The notes under the pieces: generated by a model | Told to the model about the DNA's origin: nothing | Databases searched by the model: none | The model's input: the letters and a program-made list of their open reading frames with translations, nothing else | NCBI RefSeq assembly: GCF_018130145.1 | Contig: NZ_JAFCMB010000010.1 | Location: 62,001-126,000, forward strand | Source: Bradyrhizobium sp. AUGA SZCCT0176 | GTDB taxonomy: Bacteria; Pseudomonadota; Alphaproteobacteria; Rhizobiales; Xanthobacteraceae | Direction of reading: 5' to 3' | DNA: 64,000 nt | In this document: one piece after another, positions 40,709-49,722 of the stretch | How the letters are laid out: the number at the start of each line of letters is the position of its first letter | Numbering within the stretch: position 1 is the first letter of the stretch | Made by a program: the position numbers and the translations under genes

Positions 40709-41011
40709 CGGAACTTTTGCCTAAATTCATGGGGCGAGATGTCGGGTGCTGGCGGGGCTGGAACGCAAGCGGCGGGTCAAGGGCGGCGCGGCGCTCCGGC
40801 TTTATCTGCCAGCGCGATCTGGTTCGCTTCCGGGGTGAGGCCGGCGCTGTCAAGTGCGGCGCGCCATGCCGGCATCCCGATTACGACTGAAAGTGTGGGG
40901 CTGGCGATCAGATAGACGGGCGAGCCACCCTCGCGGAAAGCCATTTCGATATCGGGAAGGAACCGTGGTCTTAAGCGACGGGGACCGCAGCGTACCATGC
41001 TGTGCTCAAGC

Positions 41012-41102
41012 GTGGAGAATGCAATGGCTCCCCTTGGCCTGCCCTGAGATCAGCGCGTTCACGCACGCCTGCAAGCGCTGGACCGGAGTGACCCCAAGCC
41101 AG
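41012..41102 (+). pseudogene. Remnant of an AraC-family HTH domain
   Basis: The frame at 41046-41102 encodes EISAFTHACKRWTGVTPSQ, a near-perfect second half of an AraC-type DNA-binding domain (S-A-F-T-x-A-C-K-R-W-T-G-V-T-P-S-Q). The preceding helix VENAMAPLGL is found in another frame (41012-41040), and no long open frame encloses them. It is a decayed fragment with a frameshift. The surrounding 40945-41396 stretch holds no other supported gene. Confidence 0.55.
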
Positions 41103-41396
41103 TGTAGCGGTTATCGGCCGCGGGACCGGCGTCGGGATTTTCCTTCGACAGGCATCAGGTCGCCACGTGCCCGTCACTATCCGCCGCAGTAAAGGACAAC
41201 GGCGATTTCAGCCGCGTTCAGCCGCGACAAATGTACCGAACCAAACCCACAAAGATCGTCAGCGCAATGCGGTGCCAATCGAGGCGCCCGCATCGTTCAG
41301 AAGAAACACCGGGTGCCAGCGGAATTTGCGCGGCGCTCAGACGAAGCGGCTGATCGAGGAGCTGTGGGCAACCGTCGGTGTAAATCAATGGCAGTT

Positions 41397-41582
41397 TCAA
41401 TCACTCTTGGTCGAACGTCGCGGGTGCCGATCCAGGCGAAGTCTTTGCGCTCGCATGCGCTTAATCTCGTCGTCGAGAGCGTCCATTTCCTCAGTGCGTC
41501 GCGCGTTCTTGGATTTCGGCGCATCGGCGGCGCGCAGTTTTTCCAGTGCTTTCTCAACAGAGAGTTTCGGTGTTTCGGCCAT
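41397..41582 (-). CDS. Small charged helical protein
   Basis: From the ATG at 41582 the protein is 61 residues: MAETPKLSVEKALEKLRAAD, then a Lys/Arg/Asp-rich helix EEMDALDDEIKRMRAQRLRL and a basic tail. The heptad-like pattern suggests a short coiled coil. A FixK box lies 150 nt upstream, shared with the divergent cax gene. Function unknown. Confidence 0.55.
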   Translation of the reverse strand: MAETPKLSVEKALEKLRAADAPKSKNARRTEEMDALDDEIKRMRAQRLRLDRHPRRSTKSD

Positions 41583-41731
41583 GGCAAACCTCATATCCGA
41601 GCGAGACACGTTCGGCCCCCATACAACCTCGTAGCGGCGCCGGCTACCGTCAGAACTGACGCGGCGACCCGAATTAGTCTTGGCGATCGCGAAGCTTGCT
41701 CCCAGTGCTTCAGATACTGCGCAGGCGTCCG

Positions 41732-41745
41732 TTGATCTAGATCAA
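41732..41745. promoter_or_regulatory. FixK/FNR box upstream of the Ca2+/H+ antiporter gene
   Basis: TTGATCTAGATCAA, a fully symmetric site, 111 nt upstream of the antiporter ATG at 41857. A start of transcription near 41780 would leave a leader of about 77 nt. Confidence 0.75.
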
Positions 41746-41856
41746 CAAGAATGTGCGGCGACGAGTTTTCTTACGCCCCGATGCCCGCCGGGATCACCAG
41801 CAGGAGAGGATCCGGAAGGCAACCGGACGGCCCTATTCCGAGGAGCGGCCAACACC

Positions 41857-42960
41857 ATGAACTCTCTGCTAAGGGAGATCCGAGAGACTCCGTTGCTGTG
41901 GATGCTGATATTTGTGCCCGCCGTGCTGATCGCAGCCAAGGTTGTGCCGACCGCCCATACGCTCCTGTTTGTGCTCGCAGTTCTCGCAATCGTTCCGCTT
42001 GCTGCCCTTCTTAGTCATGCAACCGAAGCCGTCTCCGAAAAGACGGGTGACGCAGTCGGTGGGTTGTTGAATGCAACGCTTGGAAACTTGACCGAGTTGA
42101 TTATCGCTGTCACTGCGCTGCGAGCCGGAGAGTACATGCTGGTGAAGGCGTCGATTGCCGGCGCTATCGTCACCAACTCGCTTTTCATGCTGGGAGCCTC
42201 CTTTATGTTGGGTGGCCTCAGGTATCATGTTCAGGAGTACAATCGTGCAGGAGGCAGGATGCATTCGGCCTTGCTGTTGATGGCGACCATTGCGCTCCTT
42301 GCTCCGGCAGCGGTCTCCGAACTCGATTTGGCGCGCGGCGAGGTGATGGCTCAGAATTTCAGCGCCGCCCTGGCCATCCTGCTCATCGTGGCTTACGGAT
42401 TGAGCTTGCTTTTCTCGCTAAAGACCCACAAGGAACTCTTTGCGAGCGAGGATCACGGCGAGGCGGGGGAAACAAAGTGGCCGATCAACCTAGCGGTCGG
42501 AACACTCCTCGCTGTTACCGTGTTGGTGGCGCTGGTAAGTGAAATTTTCGTTGAGTCGGTGCAGCACGCGGCGACGACACTGGGGATGAGCCCGGCTTTC
42601 GTCGGGTTCATCATCGTCGCCCTGGTCGGTGCTGCAGCTGAAATGGCCGTGGCCTTTTCCGCGGCGCGCAAGAACCGCCTGGATATGAGCGTTAGCATCG
42701 CGCTCGGAAGCGCGTCCCAGATCGCGCTGTTTGTAGCACCGGTGCTGGTGCTCCTGAGTTACGTCGTCGGGCCCAAACCAATGGATCTGCAATTTTGGCC
42801 CGGTGCCGTGACCATGGTGATGATCGCGACCGTGACGGCGACCTTCGTTACGAACAGCGGTCGTTCGGCATGGTTCATCGGCGCTCTGTTGATATTCATC
42901 TACGCAATATTTGCCATGACACTCTATATGGTTCCGCCCGGATCGCACGGACTGGCGTAA
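41857..42960 (+). CDS. Calcium/proton antiporter (CaCA family, Cax/ChaA type)
   Basis: This 367-residue protein has about eleven membrane helices arranged as two alpha-repeats. Repeat one contains GGLLNATLGNLTELIIAVTA (the G-N-x-x-E cation-binding motif), and repeat two contains FVGFIIVALVGAAAEMAVAF. The acidic loop between them (LFASEDHGEAGETKW) is typical. It would exchange Ca2+ (or other cations) for protons across the inner membrane. ATG 41857 lies 11 nt after AGGAG; upstream in-frame codons overlap the FixK box and are not coding. Confidence 0.9.
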   Translation: MNSLLREIRETPLLWMLIFVPAVLIAAKVVPTAHTLLFVLAVLAIVPLAALLSHATEAVSEKTGDAVGGLLNATLGNLTELIIAVTALRAGEYMLVKASIAGAIVTNSLFMLGASFMLGGLRYHVQEYNRAGGRMHSALLLMATIALLAPAAVSELDLARGEVMAQNFSAALAILLIVAYGLSLLFSLKTHKELFASEDHGEAGETKWPINLAVGTLLAVTVLVALVSEIFVESVQHAATTLGMSPAFVGFIIVALVGAAAEMAVAFSAARKNRLDMSVSIALGSASQIALFVAPVLVLLSYVVGPKPMDLQFWPGAVTMVMIATVTATFVTNSGRSAWFIGALLIFIYAIFAMTLYMVPPGSHGLA

Positions 42961-43033
42961 TGTAAGGAGTGTTCGATCCTGTAGGAATGAGCGCCGCAGT
43001 GTACCGGTTTGAGGGCAACGAAATAGGCGCGAC

Positions 43034-43309
43034 ATGCGACTAGGCTCCTACAGCTGCTTCACTGCGTTTCTAGCCATTATCTCGTGCACGTCTCATAGCG
43101 CGATCGCGCAGAGCCTTACGCCGTTCCGCTATGAATCCCAGGCGCAACGCCATTGTCCCGGGGACATGATCGTCTGGCTCGATTTCAGAACAGGACGCTA
43201 TTACCTCAAGGGCCAGAGGCGTTACGCGTCGGGATATACCGGCAGCTTCGTATGCAGGAATGAGGCCCGGAATAGCAGCTACCGGCGCTCGCCCTTGGGC
43301 TTGAGGTAG
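43034..43309 (+). CDS. Small secreted hypothetical protein
   Basis: This 91-residue protein has a signal peptide (LGSYSCFTAFLAIISCTSHS to IAQ). The mature part contains YESQAQRHCPGDMIVWLDFR and TGRYYLKGQRRYASGYTGSF with VCRNEARNSSYRRSPLGLR at the end; the paired Cys and the VWLD-x-x-x-x-x-YY-x-K-G pattern are, from memory, a recurrent small-protein family in Rhizobiales. Probably periplasmic. Function unknown. Confidence 0.7.
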   Translation: MRLGSYSCFTAFLAIISCTSHSAIAQSLTPFRYESQAQRHCPGDMIVWLDFRTGRYYLKGQRRYASGYTGSFVCRNEARNSSYRRSPLGLR

Positions 43310-43432
43310 GCCTGAACCGTCGTGAACGAACGCGCCGTGTCTTCCGCGACCTCTCGACACCGCAGTGCGCTCCACGCGCCCCGTGCAGGTTCAGGTCCGG
43401 ACGGGGCAGTTATTGTCGCGCTGAAAGTGTTT

Positions 43433-43954
43433 CTAACCGAGCTTCAGTACCAGATGGAGTGTCTGCGGGTCTCGGCGCGCGGCGGGCCTGAAGCCGAACT
43501 TTCCGAATACCTTTATCATCGCTGCGTTTTCGGGCAGAACTTCTGCCGTTAATTCTTGCAGCCCGGCATCGCGCGCGAACTTGACGAGATGACGCATCAG
43601 GATCGAGCCGATGCCTCGGCCTTGCCAGGTATCGACGACGACAAATGCCATCTCGGCCCGCCCGGGCTCGAAGACAATGTAACGGCCGCCTCCGGCAATC
43701 ACCTTGCGACTGGCTTCCTCTGTGATCGCGACAATCGCGACATGATTCTTGAAATCGACGTCCATGAAGAAGGCGCGCTCCTTCTCCGAGAAGTGGCGCT
43801 TCATGACGAAGAAGCGGCGCTGCAATGATTGCGCGCTGGTCTTTTCGATCGCAGCGAGCATGTCTGCTTCGTCCTCCCGCCGGAGCGCGCGGATTTCGAC
43901 TTGGCTGCCGTCGCGCAGCAGCTCGCGTCCGGTGTAGTTGATCGGCTCAGACAT
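43433..43954 (-). CDS. GNAT family N-acetyltransferase
   Basis: This 173-residue acetyltransferase has acetyl-CoA motif A VVVDTWQGRGIGSILMRHLV (Q-G-x-G-x-G/A variant) and motif B LTAEVLPENAAMIKVFGKFG. The N-terminal segment EIRALRREDEADMLAAIEKT is the usual acceptor-side region. It resembles GNAT domains linked to protein lysine acetylation (Pat-like), though it lacks a nucleotide-binding domain. A FixK box 80 nt upstream is shared with the divergent permease. Confidence 0.88.
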   Translation of the reverse strand: MSEPINYTGRELLRDGSQVEIRALRREDEADMLAAIEKTSAQSLQRRFFVMKRHFSEKERAFFMDVDFKNHVAIVAITEEASRKVIAGGGRYIVFEPGRAEMAFVVVDTWQGRGIGSILMRHLVKFARDAGLQELTAEVLPENAAMIKVFGKFGFRPAARRDPQTLHLVLKLG

Positions 43955-44033
43955 CGGGCCTCATGTGCTGGCGAACAAGGCTGCCGTCTCGATCGACGTC
44001 CGCCGATGAAGCCCGGGCCCGGATTGCGGTCGT

Positions 44034-44047
44034 TTGATTTGGATCAA
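44034..44047. promoter_or_regulatory. FixK/FNR box between GNAT and permease genes
   Basis: TTGATTTGGATCAA. It lies 67 nt before the proposed TTG start of the permease (44115) and 79 nt before the GNAT ATG (43954), so it could activate both directions. Confidence 0.75.
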
Positions 44048-44114
44048 GACTTCAGCGCGAAAAGCGGCCGGTAGCTTGACGACAGCATGCCCACTCCCAG
44101 ATGAGGGCGCGTCC

Positions 44115-45263
44115 TTGAAAACCTTTCGCCAGCTCCGGTCCGGAGAGGACCTCATCCAGCTTGCGATCCGGCTCGGATTGCTCGCTTTCCTGGTCTACTG
44201 GACGTTCGTTCTCATCCGTCCCTTTGTGCCGATCCTGGCCTGGAGCATCGTACTCGCCGTCGCGCTCTATCCTGTCTTTAATCTCCTTTCCAGGCTTCTC
44301 GGCGGTCGTCCGAGGCTCGCAGCGGCAATTCTCACCGTCATCAATCTCGCCATCGTCATCGGGCCGGCGACCTGGCTTGGCTTGAGTGCAGTGGAGGGAG
44401 TGAAGGATTTCGCCGCAAATCTGAGCGCTGGTAACCTGGCGGTTCCATCTCCGCCGGACGGCGTCAAGAATTGGCCGCTCATCGGTCCTCAGCTTTTCGA
44501 GCTCTGGAACCAAGCGTCCGACAACATTCGAGCGGTCCTGCGCGAGGTGGTGCCCCATCTGAAGCCGTTGGCTGGCACCATGCTCGGCCTCGCGGGCAAT
44601 GCCGGCGTGGGAACGTTCAAGTTTCTCCTGTCTGTGGCGCTGGCCGGCTTTCTCTTTCCCTACGGCTCGCAGCTAGTAGGGGCGGGCAGGGGCTTTCTCC
44701 ATCGCATCGTGCCCGAACAGAGCGAACATTTTCTGGAACTGGCGGGTACGACCATACGCGCGGTATCCCAGGGCGTCATCGGCGTCGCGATCATCCAGTC
44801 CCTTCTGGCGGGCATTGGCTTCAAGCTGGCAGGCATTCCCGGCGCCGGCCTGCTGGCCTTCGTGGTTATGATCCTGACTATCGTGCAGATCGGCGCGGCG
44901 ATCGTCCTGGTTCCCGTGATCGTCTGGATCTGGATCGACAAGGACTTTACCACAGCGGTTCTGATGACGGTGTTCCTGGGCATCGTCGGCATACTCGACA
45001 ACATCTTGAAACCGCTCTTGATGGCGCGCGGCCTGACGACGCCGACGGTCGTCATCCTCGTCGGGGTGATAGGAGGAACGCTCGCGCATGGAATTGTTGG
45101 TCTCTTTATCGGACCGATCATTCTCTCCGTGTCCTGGGAATTGACGGTCGCCTGGATACGCATCGATCGTACCGACGCGACATTGCCGGATCGACTTTCG
45201 AACGTTGACATAAATCAACGTTCGATGCCGCGAGGCTCGTTGAGTGAACTTCCCGACAAGTGA
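44115..45263 (+). CDS. AI-2E family transporter (PerM/YdiK-like permease)
   Basis: This polytopic inner membrane protein of about 382 residues has an N-terminal pair of helices (LIQLAIRLGLLAFLVYWTFV, PILAWSIVLAVALYPVFNLL), a soluble middle segment and the C-terminal helix bundle with GIVGILDNILKPLLMARGLT, the family hallmark. Members export small molecules or act as Na+/H+ antiporters. No ATG fits; I propose TTG 44115 (LKTFRQLRSGEDLIQ) because the frame upstream includes the FixK box. Its 3' end contains the FixK box of the next gene. Confidence 0.83.
   Translation: MKTFRQLRSGEDLIQLAIRLGLLAFLVYWTFVLIRPFVPILAWSIVLAVALYPVFNLLSRLLGGRPRLAAAILTVINLAIVIGPATWLGLSAVEGVKDFAANLSAGNLAVPSPPDGVKNWPLIGPQLFELWNQASDNIRAVLREVVPHLKPLAGTMLGLAGNAGVGTFKFLLSVALAGFLFPYGSQLVGAGRGFLHRIVPEQSEHFLELAGTTIRAVSQGVIGVAIIQSLLAGIGFKLAGIPGAGLLAFVVMILTIVQIGAAIVLVPVIVWIWIDKDFTTAVLMTVFLGIVGILDNILKPLLMARGLTTPTVVILVGVIGGTLAHGIVGLFIGPIILSVSWELTVAWIRIDRTDATLPDRLSNVDINQRSMPRGSLSELPDK
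45205..45218. promoter_or_regulatory. FixK/FNR box within a longer palindrome, upstream of the DUF3141 operon
   Basis: TTGACATAAATCAA is embedded in perfect 11-bp arms TCGAACGTTGA / TCAACGTTCGA (45198-45225). It lies inside the 3' end of the permease gene and 54 nt before the DUF3141 ATG; predicted transcription start near 45252. Confidence 0.75.
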
Positions 45264-45272
45264 GGTTGAAAC

Positions 45273-47501
45273 ATGGCGATGGACAAAGCAACGTTGCCGG
45301 GCGGTCCGATGTCAGGGCTAGTCGCTTCGGCTGTAGAGTACATGATGGACGCTGGCCAGCGCAGCGTCCTGTTCCTGGACGTCCTGCGTCAACGCGGCGA
45401 TCAGTATCGGGAACACGTCGCGCAAACGGCACCGCATGTCCTGCAATACTCCGCCGAACTGATCACCGACGGCCGCAAGCTGGATGAACCGGTGAATTAT
45501 GCGCTCGTGCGCATCATTCCGCCCAAAGGCGTCGAAATAGATCTCGACCGGCGACCGTTCATCGTGGTCGATCCCCGCGCCGGGCATGGCCCGGGAATCG
45601 GGGGATTCAAGGCGGACAGCGAAATCGGCGTTGCGATGAAAGCGGGTCATCCCTGCTATTTCATCGGATTCCTGCCCGAGCCGATGCCTGGACAAACAAT
45701 CGAGCGCATCGCGCGCGCCGAAGCCGTGTTCATCGAGACGGTCATCAGCCGCCATCCGCAGGCCGACGGCAAGCCTTGCGTGATCGGAAACTGCCAGGCC
45801 GGCTGGGCCGTCATGATCCTGGCGTCGCTGCGGCCGGAACTGTTCGGACCCATCATCATTGCAGGCGCGCCGCTTGCCTATTGGGCAGGCGTGCATGGCA
45901 AAAACCCGATGCGCTATTCGGGTGGCCTGCTCGGAGGAAGCTGGCTAACCGCGCTGACGAGCGATCTCGGAGCCGGCAAATTCGACGGCGCCTGGCTCGT
46001 GCAAAACTTCGAGAGTCAAAATCCTTCGAACACGCTTTGGACCAAGCAGTACAACGTCTATTCAAAGGTGGATAGCGAGGCCGACCGATATCTCGAATTC
46101 GAACGCTGGTGGGGCGGGCACGTCAATCTGAACGCCGAGGAAATCCAGTTCATCGTCGATGAACTGTTCGTCGGCAATAATCTCGCCGCCGGTCGGATCA
46201 CGACGTCTGACGGTCAGCCGGTCGATTTGCGCAATATCAGATCACCGATCGTGGTATTTTGCTCAAAGGGGGACAATATTACCCCGCCGCAACAGGCATT
46301 GGATTGGATCCTCGATCTCTATGCAGACGTCGACGAAATCAGGGCCTACGGTCAGACGATTGTCTACACGGTTCACGAGAGTGTCGGCCATCTCGGCATT
46401 TTCGTTTCCGGCGGCATTGCCAAAAAGGAACACGCTGAATTTTCCAGCAATATCGATCTGATCGATGTCCTGCCGCCCGGTCTCTACGAAGCAACTTTCG
46501 AGGCCAAGGGCACCGATACGACGAATGCCGACCTCGCCGCCGGCCAGTGGGTGATGCGCTGCGAGGCGCGGACGCTCGACGACATCCGTGCCATGGGCGG
46601 CAATTCTCCCGAGGATGAGCGGCGGTTTGCCGCCGCCAAGCGCGTTTCGGAAATCAATCTCACGGCCTACAAGAAGTACCTCCAGCCCTGGATCAAGGGC
46701 ATGGTGAAGCCTCAGGCAGCGGAGATGATGCGCAATCTGCATCCGTTGCGGCTTCAGTATGAAGCTTTCAGCAGCCGGAATCCGTTCATGGCGATGGTGA
46801 AGTCGCTGGCGGAGCGGGTGAGCGAGGATCGCAAGCAGGTCTCGACAGACAATCCCTTCGTTGCCTTTCAGGAGCAGATCTCCAAGCAGATCGTCAATGC
46901 GCTGGACAGTTGGCGGGATTCGCAGGAGGCGCTCAGCGAGGCGACCTTCCTTGCGGTCTACGGCTCGCCGGCGTTGCAAGCGGCTGTCGGAATCGACCCG
47001 CAATCGGCCCCATCGCGCCGGCAGGAAATGTCTGCAGCACACCGTGAAATGCTCCAGAGGCGGATAGCCGAGCTGAAATCCAAAATCAGCGAAGGCGGCC
47101 TTCGCGAAGCGGCCATTCGCGGTCTTCTGTATGTCGGGTCGGCGAGGGGGATGGTGGACGAGCGGAGCCTAGAAGCATTGCGCAACGTTCGCCGTAGCGA
47201 CTCCGGAGCGCGGCTAACGCTGACAGAGTTCAAGATGCTGGTCCGCGAGCAATTTTTCATGCTTCTGCTGGATCAGGAGGGAGCACTGGCCGCGATACCG
47301 AAGCTCTTGCCCGACAATGCAAAAGCACGCCAGGCGGCTTTCGCAGCGATTCGCGAAGTGCTGTCCGCGAGTGCCGCAATATCGGGAGAGGTCGCGAAGC
47401 GTCTGAAGCGTGTTGCCAAACTGTTCGGCGTCGATGCGGGCGAATTTTCGGATAAGGCTTCGAAGGGCGCCCCTTTCGATCCGAAGGCGAAGGCATCGTA
47501 G
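45273..47501 (+). CDS. DUF3141 protein, PHA synthase-like alpha/beta hydrolase
   Basis: This 742-residue protein has an N-terminal alpha/beta hydrolase-like half (about 60-400) related to PhaC. The lipase-like box IGNCQAGWAVM puts a cysteine (Cys174) at the nucleophile position; an acid lies in VFCSKGDNITPP and a histidine in ESVGHLGIFVSGG. The 340-residue C-terminal half is helical with no recognised domain. PhaC polymerises 3-hydroxyacyl-CoA; whether this family polymerises, hydrolyses or transfers acyl groups is unknown to me. It heads the operon with Pta, AckA and FabI, with a FixK box 54 nt upstream. Confidence 0.85.
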   Translation: MAMDKATLPGGPMSGLVASAVEYMMDAGQRSVLFLDVLRQRGDQYREHVAQTAPHVLQYSAELITDGRKLDEPVNYALVRIIPPKGVEIDLDRRPFIVVDPRAGHGPGIGGFKADSEIGVAMKAGHPCYFIGFLPEPMPGQTIERIARAEAVFIETVISRHPQADGKPCVIGNCQAGWAVMILASLRPELFGPIIIAGAPLAYWAGVHGKNPMRYSGGLLGGSWLTALTSDLGAGKFDGAWLVQNFESQNPSNTLWTKQYNVYSKVDSEADRYLEFERWWGGHVNLNAEEIQFIVDELFVGNNLAAGRITTSDGQPVDLRNIRSPIVVFCSKGDNITPPQQALDWILDLYADVDEIRAYGQTIVYTVHESVGHLGIFVSGGIAKKEHAEFSSNIDLIDVLPPGLYEATFEAKGTDTTNADLAAGQWVMRCEARTLDDIRAMGGNSPEDERRFAAAKRVSEINLTAYKKYLQPWIKGMVKPQAAEMMRNLHPLRLQYEAFSSRNPFMAMVKSLAERVSEDRKQVSTDNPFVAFQEQISKQIVNALDSWRDSQEALSEATFLAVYGSPALQAAVGIDPQSAPSRRQEMSAAHREMLQRRIAELKSKISEGGLREAAIRGLLYVGSARGMVDERSLEALRNVRRSDSGARLTLTEFKMLVREQFFMLLLDQEGALAAIPKLLPDNAKARQAAFAAIREVLSASAAISGEVAKRLKRVAKLFGVDAGEFSDKASKGAPFDPKAKAS

Positions 47502-47530
47502 CGTTTACTGGAAAGATCCGGAGCGACATC

Positions 47531-48502
47531 ATGAAAGCCATGCCAGCCGATTCAGGAAAAGCGCGCTCTCCGAGCAAGTATGACCGTCTGATCGCCGCGG
47601 CCAAGGCGGTGCCACCGGCGCCGACCATTGTCGTGCATCCCTGCGATGAAACCTCGCTGCGCGGCGCCGTCGACAGCGCGGCGGCGGGCATTATCCGGCC
47701 GGTGTTGGTCGGGCCTGAAGGAAAAATCAGGGATACGGCCAGCAAATACGGCCTCGATATTTCCGGCTTCGAGATCGTCGATGCCCTGCACAGCGAGGCC
47801 GCGGCTGCAAAGGGTGTTGAGCTCATCCATGCCGCCAAGGGCGAGATGCTGATGAAGGGCAGCCTGCACACCGACGAGTTGATGCGTAGCGTCACGGCAA
47901 AGGTGGACGGCCTGCGGACTGACCGGCGGATCAGCCATGTGTTCGTGATGGATGTGCCGGCCTATGCCGAGACGCTCTTTGTAACGGACGCGGCCATCAA
48001 CATCTTTCCAGATCTCGATGCCAAGCGGGACATCATCCAGAACGCGATTGATCTCTATACGCAAGCCGGCTTCGGCAAATCACCTCGTGTGGCGATCCTG
48101 TCCGCCGTCGAAACCGTTACCTCCAAGATTCCATCCACGATCGAGGCAGCGGCGCTCTGCAAGATGGCGGATCGCGGGCAGATCACCGGGGGCGTGCTCG
48201 ACGGACCACTTGCCTTCGACAATGCGATCGATGTGGAAGCGGCACGGATCAAGGGAATCAAATCCGAGGTTGCCGGCCGGGCGCAGATCCTGCTCGTTCC
48301 CGACCTCGAAGCCGGCAACATGCTGGCGAAGAATCTCGCCTACTTCGCCAAGGCGGATAGTGCCGGCATCGTGCTCGGCGCCCGGGTGCCCGTCGTTCTG
48401 ACGTCGCGTGCGGACACAGCGCGCGCGCGGATGGCGTCCTGCGCGGTTGCGGCTCTCTATGCAAATGCAAGGCGCCAGCGTGCTCCAAATGTTGCCGCGT
48501 GA
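47531..48502 (+). CDS. Phosphate acetyl/butyryltransferase family protein
   Basis: This 323-residue protein of the PTA_PTB family interconverts acyl-CoA + phosphate and acyl phosphate + CoA. It contains AAAGIIRPVLVGPEGKIRD, AAKGEMLMKGSLHTDELMRS, DAAINIFPDLDAKRDIIQNA, and PDLEAGNMLAKNLAYFAKAD with the conserved E-x-x-N phosphate site. The acyl specificity (acetyl, propionyl, butyryl) cannot be fixed. It sits between DUF3141 and acetate kinase, so acyl phosphate would go straight to ATP formation. Confidence 0.92.
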   Translation: MKAMPADSGKARSPSKYDRLIAAAKAVPPAPTIVVHPCDETSLRGAVDSAAAGIIRPVLVGPEGKIRDTASKYGLDISGFEIVDALHSEAAAAKGVELIHAAKGEMLMKGSLHTDELMRSVTAKVDGLRTDRRISHVFVMDVPAYAETLFVTDAAINIFPDLDAKRDIIQNAIDLYTQAGFGKSPRVAILSAVETVTSKIPSTIEAAALCKMADRGQITGGVLDGPLAFDNAIDVEAARIKGIKSEVAGRAQILLVPDLEAGNMLAKNLAYFAKADSAGIVLGARVPVVLTSRADTARARMASCAVAALYANARRQRAPNVAA

Positions 48503-48507
48503 TTGCC

Positions 48508-49722
48508 ATGGATACGATCCTCGTCGTCAATGCTGGCTCCTCGAGCGTCAAGTTCCAGATCTTTTCGGTCGAGGGAGAGGGAAAGCTAAAGCGGCTGATC
48601 AAGGGCCAAATGGATGGCATTGGCAGTCGTCCTCGCTTGCGGGCGAGTGGCGCGGACAGTGATCCATTGGCCGACCGCGCCTATCCGATCGAAGCGGTTC
48701 CGGATGTTCCGGCCGCGATGGGTATCGCAGGCGGATGGCTGCGCGACGAACTTCGCATTAGCCCGATGGCCGTCGGTCATCGCGTCGTTCATGGCGGTCC
48801 GGACTTTGACCGGCCGGTGCTGATTGACCACGGCGTCGTAGCCCGGTTGGAGCGGTTCGTCGCGCTGGCCCCGCTTCATCAGCCGCATAATTTGGCCCCG
48901 ATCCGGTCGCTGCTGGCCAATTTTCCAGCTCTTCCGCAAGTGGCCTGTTTCGACACCGCGTTTCACCGCACGCACGACGCCGTGGCTGACTACTATGCAA
49001 TTCCGCATCAGCTTCATGCCGAGGGCGTGCGGCGTTACGGATTTCACGGTCTCTCATACGAATATGTCGCGAAGACCTTGCCGCAAGTCGCACCCGCAAT
49101 CGCAAAGGGGCGGGTGATTGTCGCCCATCTCGGTAGCGGCGCCTCCATGTGTGCGCTGAAGGGGGGACGCAGCATTGAGAGCACCATGGGGTTCACCGCC
49201 CTCGACGGGCTGCCCATGGGAACGCGCCCGGGGCAAATCGACCCTGGGGTCCTGCTCTATCTGATCTCCGAAAAGGGAATGGCGGCCGCCAATGTCCAGA
49301 ACTTCCTCTACCGCGATTGCGGATTGAAGGGGCTCTCGGGCATCAGCAACGATATGCGTGAACTGGAAGCTAGCGAGGATCCCAAGGCGAAACTGGCGGT
49401 CGACTATTTCGTTTATCGCATCGGCCTCAACGCCGGCATGCTTGCGGCCGCGTTGCAGGGGCTGGACGCTTTCGTCTTTACCGCCGGTATCGGGGAAAAC
49501 TCGGTGGCTATCCGGGCACGCATCGCCGACCAACTGAGGTGGCTTGGGGTGACCCTCGACGAGGCCGAGAATTCCCGCCACGCGCGCCTGATATCCCGTT
49601 CCGACAGCCGTATTCCGGTCTACGTCATACCGACCGACGAGGAGCTGATGATCGCGCAGCATACATTGTCGCTGCTGTTGAACACGCCATCGTCCAGCGC
49701 CAGGCATGAGAGGGTGTCATGA
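48508..49722 (+). CDS. ackA: Acetate kinase (acetate/propionate kinase family)
   Basis: This 404-residue ASKHA-fold kinase forms ATP and acetate (or propionate/butyrate) from acyl phosphate. Signatures are ILVVNAGSSSVKFQIF at the N-terminus, FHGLSYEYVAKTL and HLGSGASMCALKGGRSIEST, then TALDGLPMGTRPGQIDPGVL and FTAGIGENSVAIRARI. ATG 48508 is chosen; a GTG lies 9 nt upstream. It starts 6 nt after the Pta stop and overlaps fabI by ATGA, implying a tightly coupled operon. Confidence 0.95.
   Translation: MDTILVVNAGSSSVKFQIFSVEGEGKLKRLIKGQMDGIGSRPRLRASGADSDPLADRAYPIEAVPDVPAAMGIAGGWLRDELRISPMAVGHRVVHGGPDFDRPVLIDHGVVARLERFVALAPLHQPHNLAPIRSLLANFPALPQVACFDTAFHRTHDAVADYYAIPHQLHAEGVRRYGFHGLSYEYVAKTLPQVAPAIAKGRVIVAHLGSGASMCALKGGRSIESTMGFTALDGLPMGTRPGQIDPGVLLYLISEKGMAAANVQNFLYRDCGLKGLSGISNDMRELEASEDPKAKLAVDYFVYRIGLNAGMLAAALQGLDAFVFTAGIGENSVAIRARIADQLRWLGVTLDEAENSRHARLISRSDSRIPVYVIPTDEELMIAQHTLSLLLNTPSSSARHERVS

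Noticed and set aside
40777..40944. 55-codon minus-strand frame starting MAFREGGSPVYLIAS
   Set aside because: Reasonable composition, but no ribosome binding site, no family match and it lies in a region of decayed sequence; support was too thin to list.
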